From Membranipora membranacea (taxonomy: Eukaryota; Bryozoa; Gymnolaemata; Cheilostomatida; Membraniporidae), in assembly GCA_914767715.1 (NCBI GenBank), contig OU612072.1, positions 16,616,001 through 16,680,000 on the forward strand: a DNA stretch of 64,000 nt, in the 5' to 3' direction. Shown one piece after another: positions 36,601 through 48,053 of this stretch (position 1 is its first letter; each line of letters starts with the position of its first letter). Both the position numbers and the translations under genes were made by a program. Under the pieces are notes generated by a model. That model saw nothing but the letters and a program-made list of their open reading frames with translations, made no database searches and was not told where the DNA came from.

Positions 36601-38947
36601 GTGGCTGTCAGCTAAATTGATCAAGCAGTTCAAACATTTTCAGACTGCATCGAGGGAATAACGTTTGCCACAAGCATGAGGCAACACCGTACACACATAG
36701 TTGAATCACTAATATTTTAAACTGTAATCAGACCGATCAAATAGCTGCGATCACATGACAAGTTTATAATCAAAACAGAACTGTTTAATATATAAATATC
36801 CAAAACAATAACGCTACCTCACCATTTGAGCATTTGGTATTTTCAGGCAAGCAGTTTACACAAAATGTCTTGTAGCATTCAGGACAACCAAAGGACAGCT
36901 CTTGATCTTTGTGTATAGAACAGAATCTCTTCTCTAACTTCTCCATGGCTCTTCTGTATACAGCAATCTCCACTACATTGTGTTCTGGGTATATCTCAAA
37001 ATGAGGCTGAAACATTAGATTCTGGATATAATTGTGATACATTCTTACAAACCAGCGCTGGATAAGGTACTACATAGAGGCCGGTGGAGCCAGGAAGATA
37101 GACTAAACATAATTGAATATCGTTAAGATCAGTGAGAGTGTGAGAGTGGGGTTGATGGCTTCAAACCTTTATAATTTTCTATTTAAGGCACATAAAAACC
37201 TCAGTTCCTAATCAGATTTGTCAGGAAAGCAAAAGAGCATAGGGCCGTACCAAGCTAAATGGATCAGTGTCCTTCCAGTACGGCGTTATTGATAAGTATG
37301 TGTTTGTGGTGGTTGGTTGGTGGGAGAGGGGCGGGTACAGCTGCAGCTTGACCCGCTAGCAGTCATCATGGTAATTTATTTTCAAGTTTTTTAGTTATTT
37401 TAGGATGTTTAATGACCACAGCAATATTATAGTCTGGCAGCTAGTTCTGCAGTTGTTACGAAATATGTTAACACTTAAAAAAAACAGAGCACTTCTGGAT
37501 TAAAAACATATATAGTGTTAGAACTTGTCCTCCCTTCTCATCTATGAGCTATGAGGTATCCATGGGGCCTATTGCTGTACCAGCCCAATAAACTATCACT
37601 TCTTTCTACTTGACAGAATTGTATAAATTAGTAAATGAAGTTATCTATTATTGTAAAAAGTCTCCTGACAATGGAACAAAAGTTAATTTAAACCCATGTG
37701 GAAAATAATGGTAATTAAAAGTCTTTTGAAGTGGTAACTTATTAGGTTGGCACAGCACTAGGCACCATGGATACCTCGTAGCTCTTAGATAAGAAGGGAG
37801 GACAATTTCTACTACTATACAAAATTCTGATTCTCTCAATGTGAAAATATTGCATAAGTACTGCTGAAGTAGCTGCCAAACTATAACATATTGATATTAA
37901 GTCTTTAACACACATTTAAATTTACCATCATAACCTATAATTAACAATAGATATATTCAACAAGCTGAAATGCACCACATATTAGAAGCAAACAATACTA
38001 CACTTACCCCAGAATGATGATCACAGAACACATCGTTACAAGCGTAGCAATACATATCAGCTCTTTTCTTATCTTCTTCATTCTTCTTTTTACAGATATG
38101 ACAAAATATGACCTCATGTTCCTTTTCCGATGACCTGCCAGATGGCAGCTTGTTCATTGTAAGCTCTGTCACTGCCCTACAAAACACAGCAGGCAAAACA
38201 GTTAGATTGGGAGTGGACGCAAAAGTACCAAGAGTTAGCTGTGATGTAAGGACTATTTATTACAACCTGTTTCATGGCATCAAAGAGCTGCAGAACATTG
38301 CATTGTTTGTCGTTTCTCATGGTGATCATCATTCTACACCAGTAATCACAAGCTAACTGAGTACTGACACTCTAAGAACCAAATACAAGGTCAAAATGCT
38401 TAGTCTACGTGCTCAGATGGTTGCATAGTGAGTTAATGGAATTACATCATCAAACACTCAACACAAATGAAATTGAGTGTTTGATAGTTTGTAATGCCAC
38501 TAACCGCAATGCAGCCCTCTGAGCACTTAGATTAACCATCAGCCGATGTTAACCGGTAGCTGACTGGTCAACTGATATAACATTAATATACCTTAAAACA
38601 TGCGTGTCAAGTTGTCAAAATTGACTAATAACCTAATTTTTTATATTTTATTTCAACAACTCAATTAGACCATCATACGAGGCCATATTAATTTATTAAA
38701 AATATACTGTGATGTGTTCTTGGTTACGTCCGATGTGCCGACAGTAAATTAGAAGTCATTATTACCTGCATGTCTCACAAGGGAAGTCACTCGTTGATAT
38801 CTCAGAGAGTTTGAGCAGACAATCAGTGCAGACCTTATGGGAACAGGGTAGTAGTTTAAGATCACAGCCCAGAAAAGTCTCATACTCCATGCAGATAAAA
38901 CACTGCGCTTCTCCGTCTTCTGTTTTATTTACATAAGCCGCAGCCAT
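33634..38947 (-). CDS. TRIM-like RING/B-box/coiled-coil/propeller protein C
   Basis: Eight exons (minus): 38,766-38,947; 38,008-38,176; 36,823-37,006; 36,415-36,611; 36,027-36,197; 35,348-35,459; 34,109-34,930; 33,634-33,773. The total is again 1,977 bp (658 residues plus stop). The start MAAAYVN at 38,947 aligns with MATALIT of TRIM-B. The RING (QCFICMEYETFLGCDLKLLP, CSHKVCTDC, PCETCR) and first B-box (FCHICKKKNEEDKKRADMYC) are more divergent from A and B, whereas the coiled coil and propeller are close to the others. The Pro-rich linker is two residues shorter. Introns 1-3 differ from A/B and carry two foldback elements (37,511 and 38,407). Probable E3 ligase by family; target unknown. Confidence 0.87.
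37511..37820. mobile_element. Foldback (MITE-like) element in TRIM-C intron
   Basis: Arms of about 100 bp (37,511-37,612 and 37,718-37,820), each with TTGTCCTCCCTTCT and GAGGTATCCATGG, face each other around about 105 bp. Arms are about 80% alike by eye. Confidence 0.75.
38407..38527. mobile_element. Short foldback in TRIM-C intron 1
   Basis: Arms 38,407-38,460 and 38,474-38,527 pair imperfectly around a 13-nt loop; the innermost ATCAAACACTCAA is nearly perfect. Confidence 0.7.
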
Positions 38948-39119
38948 TCTGTCCTGGCAAAATATGATAATGAATGATACCCTGTTGTTGTAGCTGCAAT
39001 AATTAGACCAAATTTGGCCCAATTGCCTGCATTCGGAGTTGCTCCCGATCAACTGGACACGGCGCGGCCTGGGGGCGTGACCAGTGGGAGGGAGCAACTG
39101 GAGTGCAAGCAATTGGATT

Positions 39120-41340
39120 AAATTTGATCTAGGAATACTGGATGTAGTTCAAATCACACATCCAGATGGTGCTTATTTCAAGAAAGTCAAGGACTTCAAC
39201 TTCAATGAAATACTACTTACTTGTAAAATCTAAGGGAATCCAAATTCTTGACTCGTCTGACTCAAAGTTGCTATCAAAGCGGAAGTGTGTCACCTAGCAT
39301 GTGTTCCAAAGTTGTTCCAAATTCAGTTAGTCGATGTGCTTGCTATCACCCCAATAAGAATATGTTTAATTAAAGCATGATATATTTTCCATAAGTACCC
39401 TTATCTTATCTTTATATACCTTTAACATTAGGCTCCAAAGTCAATATTGCGTTGAATATTAGGTGCTATTAGTTTGTAGCCTTGCTGAATGATAAGATAT
39501 CACGGTAATATGCCCCTATTTTCGTGTTGTACGGTGGTGTATTTCTGATAAGCCAGTATCCTGTCACTGTGTGCTGAGTATAGCTAACACCACAGTCATC
39601 GATTGTGAAACACTGATTCCCAGCACACAGTAAATTGATGATAAGTACCAGTTAGGTTATTCCTGTATTGAATATTATTGAAGTTATAAACCTCGCTGTG
39701 GTTCAAAAATCATCATATTTTACTTTGGAGTTGCCCAGCCTCACATAAAGGGAAGGCAATTCCTATGTTTTTTGTAGTCCAAGGTAAAAATAACATTACT
39801 CCATCTGCTAACCAAGCATTGTTCGGTGGGGGTTCCCCGCCCCACCGACGGAGCTTCGATTTTTATGAGAATTTAAACGAAGAGTATTTTAGATGTTTCA
39901 GTAATATGTGTTATACTTCTGAGAAATTTATTCACAATAGGCCTATATTGGTGTTACCCAAAAATAGACTATTATCCGGTTACCTTCACTACTGTGTTGT
40001 TGTGTTTTTCAGGAATACAATTGAAAGGTTGATGGTCAGATGGACGTCAAAAAAGCACTCAGTAGTAGTACTACTAAATCATCCTAGGCCTAGAGGTAGC
40101 CTCATGAGAGCTTTCAGAGCTAATTCTTTGTTCCAGCAAACCATTTCAAACAGGAGCAGATTGTCAGCGCCCATCAAAGCTGTGAGTATCTCCACCATAG
40201 ACAATTATCTCCACTCACTGACTAACACTGATAACAAGACTACACTACTACCATGTGTATCACGGATCATGAGATTCAATTTTAATACGAGTACCTAACA
40301 TGTGCCCACCCCTAATTATTGAACCTGTCCTCAGGTCGTCACACTAACTTTCTTCTGATGGTACTCAAGCTAAGTGAATTAATTGACTCTCTATTGATCA
40401 GAGATATACATGCTATAGTATATCACGTGATCACTGTGCACGCAGACTAGACACTATCTATATATGACTGTGTTTGTGTCGCTGATAAATATAATTCCTG
40501 TTCAATAGAATTAGCTTCAGTACCTTACAAGAAAAGTGAACCTAGCCTCTATTTTTGCTGAGAAATATCGAACTCCGGGTTGTGAGACTTGTCACCTCTT
40601 ATTGATACCCACCCCTTCTCTCAGATTTCCATATTACATACTATGTTCACAAAAGTGTACCTTGTGAAAGAGCTGCATCTTAACCGCTGCGCTGTGGTTA
40701 GTATAAAGCAGCAGTTTTTTGGTTTCGAATCACAAAGTTGAGATGAAATTTTGCCGAAATTGTGCCGAAAGTTTGTCAAATTTGCCTGCATCAGGGCTGT
40801 TGCTCCTCTACTCAACCAGCTTCATAGTGGGAGCAACTCTGAACGCAATCAAATTAAATCAATCGTAATGAATGTGTCAGCCAGCCTGTTCATATGTTAT
40901 TGGCTTGACAGTCAGCCAACATTGACCTAGAGTTCTTGTTCTTGTTAGATAACATATTTCTGCATAAGATCCTCCCTATAAATGGAGGCAGTTAGTTACA
41001 AGATGAACAAGGCCAAAGGCATGAGCCTGCTGTCTAGTCTTTTTTTGTGTTACAAAGATCATTCAATTACTTTCACTTATCAAGCTGTCACTCAATTGGC
41101 AAGCTACGACAATTCACTAAAACAGAAAGTTGTCTTCTCTGCTTTTATAAGGAGACAACTCCAATACCTCAGCTCACTTTATTTGGCTGCAGTTTTTATG
41201 TTTTTGTACCCTTTTCTTACCGCATGAATCAAGAAGATTTGCAAAGAGAATTTGGAAGAGGGGGGAAACTGCTTGAGATAAGAAAGGCAACTGCAGACTG
41301 CAGACATTGGGTAATAACAGGATAAATATTTGTCTTGTGT
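39120..41340. other. Region with no recognised gene
   Basis: About 2.2 kb upstream of TRIM-C. The longest open frame (39,765-40,298, plus) shows no recognisable domain and no splice or promoter support, so it is not called. Repeat X copy 2 begins near 41,340. Confidence 0.5.
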
Positions 41341-42309
41341 ATCCAAATCTCTTCACTCAAGCAGTGTAGCTAGGTCCCTAGTCCCTAGCAATGTCTTCAA
41401 AATTTTCAGATGAAGTCTTTAGCCTTGAGTTGTATGAGTCAACAGCTTTACATCTTATTTTAGTGGGCTAAGCCTCTTTTCTCATCGACTTAGGAAGGTG
41501 TCTGATGTTGAATATGTTGTCGTAAAAAATAGTTTATATAAATAACATAATTGTATCTATATAGCTACAAAACACTCTTTTGTTTATAACAACAACCCTG
41601 CTGCTTGAAGCAGAAATTCAATTTTTTAATATTTTGAAATTTTGTAGTCCATCACTTCGTGCTCATTTACTGAAGCTTTTTTCATCATCGGAGCGGTTTA
41701 GTCTGAGCCCCCCCAGAGTTTTGCTCCCTGCCTGACGGCACCCATGGGTATGTCTGATACTGCAGTAAAGCTATAAGCAAATAGGGCGGTCTCTGATGTT
41801 GAACATTTTGTCGTTAAAAAATATATGATAATAATAAATAATAAAAATATTGATTTCATAATTTTATTAAAATAGCATTAAAATCTCATTATTAATAGAC
41901 CATGCAGCTTGATGCGGGAATTCATTTTTGAAATTTTTGAAAATTCATAGTCAGCTTCTTTGTTCTCACTTTTATGTGTGTGTTTTTTTTATGTGTGTGT
42001 GTGTTTATTGCTAGAATAGCTTAAACTAGAATGAGTAAAACGTCACAAAGGTATATAAAAAGTTCAAAAGCATTGGGACAGTCAGATAGCATGAAGCTAG
42101 AGCAGAGACTGCCCGACTAGAACTCTCGACGCCACACATACTGCCAGAACGACAGAGCGAAACATCCGCAACCTGCACACAATCAAACCCCCTCCCACAG
42201 GCGCGCCAACCAAGGAACCAGACTGAGTACATGTCTCCACTCCCATTAGGTACCTGTTGTACAGGTTGACACCATGGCACAACAGGGACTTCTCACCTCG
42301 CTTGCTTTT

Positions 42310-44590
42310 GGCCTTTTTTGTTCATGAATTATTTAATCTTGTGTTATAATCATGTTCTGATTTAAGAGAGTTGATAAACTCATTCGAAAATGTTCTTAAA
42401 AGTAGTTTTAAAGAGCAGTATTGGAATAGCATATCCAAAGGCATTATATTTAAAGGGTTGAAACATGATCTCTGGTTTTTTTCGCTAAAATCACTCTTAC
42501 ACAAGCCTTTTGGAGGACTATTACTCGTTTAAGGTCATTTTCAGCAGCATGACCCCAGAACTCTATTCCATAGAGCAGGTGCGGGTAAAAAAATGAGTAA
42601 TATAGTTCAATCATTGTATTTTCGTCAAAATATGGCCTTACTACACGCATCATTTTTACAACCAAATTTAATTTTTTGCACAATTCATTTATATGCGACT
42701 TAAAAGTACTATTTGAATCAAGGATAATACCTAAAAATTTAGTTTCATTTCTCAGTTCAAGGGTGGTGGTATTCAGTTTGATAACACCGTCATCGGCACT
42801 GATAGCTTTTCTTGGGGATTTAAAAATTACCTGAAAAGTTTCGGAATAGTTAAGTACTAGTTTTTTAGCTAACCACCAATTTTCAACTTTGTTTAATTCT
42901 TGACTTAAAATGGCATGGTCTGTACAAAAAATGTTAGTGTCGTCTGCATACAGTATGTAATTTAATGCAGGCGCTGCATTCAAGAGGTCGTTTATGTATA
43001 TCAAAAATAAAAGCAGCCCAAGGTTTGAACCTTGGGGTACTCCTATGTTGATGTCACGGTACTGAGATACAGATTATTTACAATAACATTTGTTTACGGT
43101 TTTTGAGGTAATTTTCGATGAGAGATGGAAGACATGTGACAGCATGGAAAGACATGCTGACAAGCTGGAAAGACAGCTAAACCTACTACAAAGGGTCCCA
43201 GCAATGGGCCATGTAAGGCCAATAACCCTAACACGTACGCTGTGTTTCATAGGGTGGCAATGGTGGATTGGAATGTCCTGTGGGATGAGAGAACACAACT
43301 CCGAGTAGTGAATAGGGGGCTATCTAATTAGCGCCATCAACCCATTCTTTTTTGGGGATGGTGAGATGGTGCAATTGGTTAGCGCGCTTGCTATTCACTG
43401 CCAGGCGATTAGTGCCGCAGGAGTTGTGGGTTCAAGCCCCACTGGGGGAGCTCTCATTGTTGATTGTTCCAGCCCCCAGCACCCTCGGGTGTATACCTCT
43501 CCTGTGGCACAGGGTAAAAATCCATAAAAGTTTATTAGCTAAGCACCAATTTTCAACTTTGTTTAATCCTTGACTTAAAATGGCATGGTCTGTACAAAAA
43601 TATATATATATACAAAATATTAGTGTCGTCTGCATACAGTATGTAATTAAATGCAGGCGCTGCATTCAAGAGGTCGTATATGTAAATCAAAAATAAAAGC
43701 AGCCCAAGGTTTGAACCTTGGGGTACTCCTATGTTGATGTCACGGTACTGAGATACAGCATTATTTACAATAACATATTTTGATTTTTGAGGTAATTTTC
43801 GATGAGAGATGTGGCACAGGGTAAAAACTCCATTAAACGGTAGCTTTTTGACTAAAATTAATAGTATCAAACGCCTTTGAAAAATCTAAAAACATGCCAA
43901 ATGTGCTGTTGCAGCGGTTAAAATTTTCATACAATCGTTCCATGAGCTTGTTAATAGCAGTGGAGGTATTTCTGCCTCTTCTTAATCCAAACTGGCAGTC
44001 GGTTAAAATTGAGTTGGTCTCTAAATAATCAATCATCTGGTTACTAAGAATTTTTTCAACAATTTTAGAAATAGTGCTTAAGATTGATATTGGGCGATAG
44101 TTATTAGTACTTTGTTTGTCCCCTTTTTTAAAAATGGGTGTCACTCGTGCAATTTTTAAGCAGTCTGGGAACACAGAATTTTCAATGACAAAATTTACAA
44201 GATATGCCAATATTGGGAGGATAATCAGCTTGTCTTCTTTGATCGCTCGTGACGAGATTTTGTCCGGACCAGTGGCTTTTTTAGCTTGGAGATTATCCAC
44301 AACGGGCAGGATATCAGTGTTATCAACAATATAAAACTGAATTCGGGTCTAGAATCCCACTCAATTTGAGGGCCAAATTGTCAGCAAAGTTAGCGTCTGT
44401 GGGAAGCAATTTGTCGGCAAGATTCGCACCTACGCTTGTGAAGAATGTATTAAAACTTTCAACAACCTCTTGAGAGTTTTTACTGAGTGATTGGTCGTTA
44501 GTTTTGAGGGTAATTGTGCTGTCTTTGCTTTTTTCCGAACCATTGATCATCATTTTTATGAATTTCAAGCGTATTTATTGAAAGCTTTTT
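42310..44590 (-). mobile_element. Dead LINE (non-LTR retrotransposon), rearranged
   Basis: The reverse transcriptase reads across several frames. 44,300-43,833 holds KKATGPDKISSRAI, FKKGDKQSTNNYRPISILST and FLDFSKAFDTI (block A). 43,760-43,640 holds GVPQGSN and ILYADDTNI (block C). 43,004-42,450 repeats ILYADDTNI and continues through KFLGIILD. No endonuclease part was seen, so the element is 5'-truncated. The stretch with blocks B-C is present twice (about 43,020-43,127 and 43,690-43,806), separated by a SINE-like insert. Style resembles the CR1/Jockey group, but the clade is not settled. Confidence 0.8.
43320..43530 (+). mobile_element. tRNA-related SINE inside LINE
   Basis: GGTGAGATGGTGCAATTGGT (A-box region) and GTGGGTTCAAGCCCC (B box), followed by GGGGGAGCTCTCATTG. 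Same family as the copies in the TRIM-A and TRIM-B introns. Confidence 0.65.
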
Positions 44591-45918
44591 CCTCGTCGGC
44601 CTTTTAAGCAAATGTATAGTTTCTGATGTTGATCATGTTGTTGTAACAATAGAATATAAAAATAAAATACAAATATTGAGCATTAACTATTGGCCATCGC
44701 GCATTTCTGTAATCATTACTATTTTTGCTTATTATTTTTCTAAATGTACAACAGTTTTTGAGTATAACGCAACTGTCTGTTTTTTGGAAGTATATCTTTT
44801 CAGACCTCCCAGTCAATGTAAAACAATACTTTCCCTTTTTATCTCTGCAAGTGGATATATTAATCATCATGTATGGTATATATGTATATATATATATATA
44901 TATATATAGCTATGTATATTGTTATGACAGCTGGTCCCCTGCAATGCTCTTAGAGCAAGTTTCCAATGGATGACTCTCGGTCCTTTATTCTTTGGTCCTA
45001 TACCTTGGCCAGGACTTCGATGTAAGCTTTGGGATTTTTAGTTTTGTACCTTGGGGACTGGCCATTATTAATTCTGCGTCGACTGTTTTGGCCTAAGTGC
45101 TCTAATCAAAATGGGTATAATTGCCCTTCTCTGGCTGAAAGCCTCCACAATGTCAGTCTCATGTAATATTGTTGTTGGTGATAGGATTAATATCCGATTG
45201 ATGGTAAAAATATATGTGGAAACTTATTCAAAATAGAATATTGAGCTGTCAGTATCCCTCTGTTAGAATCTCATACATAATTACTGTATTATCATATCTT
45301 GGAAGAACAAGTGTTATATCTCACAGACAAAGATCAAGATTGGAAGCTCTCTTTCTCTTAATTGTATACGTATATTCTGTGAGCAGCTTTCCTAAAATGG
45401 AGAATCCGTATCTCAAAGAAAGGTGATGGGTTTGTCACTTGCGGTTGCTACCATCCTATACAGATGGGTTTGTCACATGTGTTATATGTAGCTGAACCAG
45501 TCAGCTTCTGTTATGATCCGAAATATGGCTTATGAATATTATTGATTATTTGTCTGTAACCTTTCCTAGCATACATAGCTCTCTCACAAAACAAAAACTA
45601 TAAATTTAAAACTATTCAATTAAAATCGGGAAGGCATTTTTAATACCACAGTTGGAGTAGACAGACAAACAGCAACTTTTTTAGTTACCATAAAAATCAT
45701 GACATAAATCAAGATGGACAGGCAATAAACCACTGTATATTCCTATATCAAGGAGACAAGTTATCCTTCCTCTTTATCTGAGCAGATAACTCCAAAGTGA
45801 GAACCATATTCCGGATATCAAGTTCAGCAACAATATCTAATTGTCAACATTCTTAGCTAGCATATCGTTGATTGATTATACTAGAGAATTGTCTGTGCTG
45901 TATATTGAGACAACTTAA

Positions 45919-46533
45919 AGACTTTTTTTGAGGCTGCTCTTTTGTATCACATCTTATTCTCCATATTTTATTCTATCATGTGAGCGATTTTCAGCTTTAT
46001 GATCCAAATATTGAGGAAGTTATGGCCTCTCAACTTCTAAGAGTACGGCAATTTATTGGCAGTAAGAATCAGCCGGCAATCCCCAGGGTACTTCACTAAT
46101 GTTGATGATCAAAATGTTCAAATCTGTAACGGTCTCGAACACAGATCCAAATGGCTATGCAGGCGACGCCGCTAATACTCAGCTATATTGTCTACTGGCA
46201 AACCTGTTGGTCCAAGTGGCATGATGGTAGCGTCGTTGCCTATAGGTGTGGGGACCCGAGTTCGATTCGTGAATTTTGATCATCATCTTATCTGTCATAT
46301 TTTTAGTGTATTAACTAATAACTCATAATATCTGTGTCACATGTCTATGGTCGTGACATACCTCAGGGGAAACATCCGCTTATTCCCAATGCCGATTGAA
46401 GGCAATCACCCTGGAAGTTTGAGAGGCCATAACTTCCTCAATATTTGGATTCTAAAGCTGAAAATCGCTCACATGATAGAATAAAATATGGAGAATAAGA
46501 TGTGATACAAAAGAGCAGCCTCAAACAAAGTCT
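45919..46533. mobile_element. 615-bp foldback element with TTAA target duplication
   Basis: Flanked by TTAA at 45,915-45,918 and 46,534-46,537. Terminal inverted repeats of about 115 bp start AGACTTTKTTTGAGGCTGC and differ at only about three positions. Repeat X copy 1 has the empty site, with a single TTAA in GAGACATCTTAATTGTAAGC (about 1,310-1,330). The loop holds a tRNA-like Pol III promoter (A-box-like GGCATGATGGTAGC near 46,217 and B box GTTCGATTC near 46,261). TTAA use suggests mobilisation by a piggyBac-type transposase, but the ends do not look like classic piggyBac ends. Confidence 0.85.
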
Positions 46534-46828
46534 TTAATGTAAGCTATTAGCAGCACCATATAAGTCACATATCTACAAAAATTTGTATATCGATGAGCTT
46601 TCACTTTCATTCAGGAACACGTGCTGCCATTATGTCTGAGTGCACCAAGTGAAGAGGATCCTACTGTCTGGAAACAAAACTACTTTTTAATTAATTTATC
46701 ATTCGATGTGATAAACCAATTCCAAAAGGGCAGAGCGAGTTATTGTTCAATTCAAGCAACAGGGATATAACATAGGGCAACAAATTTTTGTGATTTGTTT
46801 TTTCAGTGTAAGAGAAGAAGATGTATCA

Positions 46829-47266
46829 TTATCGCAAGAAAAAACAGAGGATTAGCAGTAAAATCAACGAGTAAGCATTACAGCCCATGCAGATTTTGGA
46901 AATTTTCCTCATCATCTTCCGCATAGATTTATCCCTGCAGTACAACTTGTTCAGGATATTAGTCACAGCCATGTTGTCAGTAAAAATGTTGATCGTCATA
47001 TCAGAGAACTCCAAACTGAGCAACGTAAGTACAACATAGATGGGACACAGTTCCAATACTGCAATGTTGCACTTCTTGCCATAAGGCCAAGACCCTGAGA
47101 ACCAAGATGACCCCTACATACAACCGAAACCTACAGAGGTTGACGCATCCGTGTACACATCAGGGCAGCAAGATGTTGAGGAATCTAGCATCCTGAATGG
47201 CCTTTCTGGTGGGTATTAAGTAGGCTAAACCACACACGCAAATCATCAGCTACTTCCTCCGAGACT
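46829..47266 (-). pseudogene. RNase H fragment of YR copy 2
   Basis: Matches 2,380-2,720 of YR copy 1, including FTDNMAVTNILNKLYC. The frame breaks toward 47,060-47,230. It lies on the left of the CACTA insertion, with the RT part on the right (58,320-59,112). Confidence 0.75.
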
Positions 47267-47378
47267 TTCCTCCTTTTATCTTGCCGTTGGCAAATAATTC
47301 CTGACAGACTCTCGTATACGCCGGCGTATACGAGAGTCTGTCAGGAATTATTTGCCAACGGCAAGATAAAAGGAGGAA
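47267..47378. repeat. Perfect 112-bp palindrome at CACTA left border
   Basis: Arms 47,267-47,322 and 47,323-47,378 are exact reverse complements with no spacer (centre GTATACGCC/GGCGTATAC). The left arm is ordinary YR RNase H sequence, so the right arm is a snap-back copy ending 4 bp before the transposon. Confidence 0.95.
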
Positions 47379-47382
47379 TGTC

Positions 47383-47880
47383 TACTACAGATTTTGTTCG
47401 CGACGTACAAGGACTTATTTGTAAGAGTTATCTTCCCAAATTACAATGTAGTCCATGCCATTCATTGTCAGGATTTACAAAGCAGTATTGATACAGGATA
47501 ACAATCCCAACATCAAACAATGGCAACTGGAATTGTATAACTGGTGATATTTATGTATTCATAAGGAAAACAACACAAGCTAAGATTGCACAGCAGTAGA
47601 GTCGAGATGACAAGATCTGTTTTGCCTCAGAATTGCAATTATTAAGACCGAGTGTAAAATATGGACGTTCTTTTTATATTTGAATTTTCCCAATCAAGTG
47701 AACATTTTGCCATATTATTATTCTGTCATTTCAGAACATAACAAGTCTATGACTCGAATTATGAGACCAGTGATATTTATGGAATCATTAGGAACACAAA
47801 AGCACATGTTGAGATTCAAACGTATAGTTTATTACATGAAATCTGAAATTATTGTTAGGCATGATGGATTAGAATGAGGA
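47383..47880 (+). repeat. CACTA element left terminal inverted repeat
   Basis: Pairs with 57,820-58,319. Contains direct subterminal repeats: a GTGATATTTATG-centred block at about 47,545 and again at about 47,771. Confidence 0.88.
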
Positions 47881-48053
47881 TTTAAATCAGCCTGATAAAT
47901 AAGCGTTTGAGAAACTATTATCTAAAATTTGTACAAATGTGTAAATACAGTGAACTGCCAGGTATGTAAGATTTAAAGCTACCTTTTGCAAATAAAACTG
48001 TAAGCAGCAAAAAACTTTCTGAGGTCTTACAAATCCAATGCCAGCCATCTTAT

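Larger units (their letters stand above)
41340..46690. repeat. Dispersed repeat X, copy 2, with insertions
   Basis: Homologous in pieces to 400-1,405. Between the homologous pieces lie a LINE (42,310-44,590) and a TTAA foldback element (45,919-46,533). Confidence 0.65.

Noticed and set aside
39765-40298. 177-codon open frame on the plus strand
   Set aside because: No recognisable domain, no splice or promoter support, and no copy elsewhere in the window.
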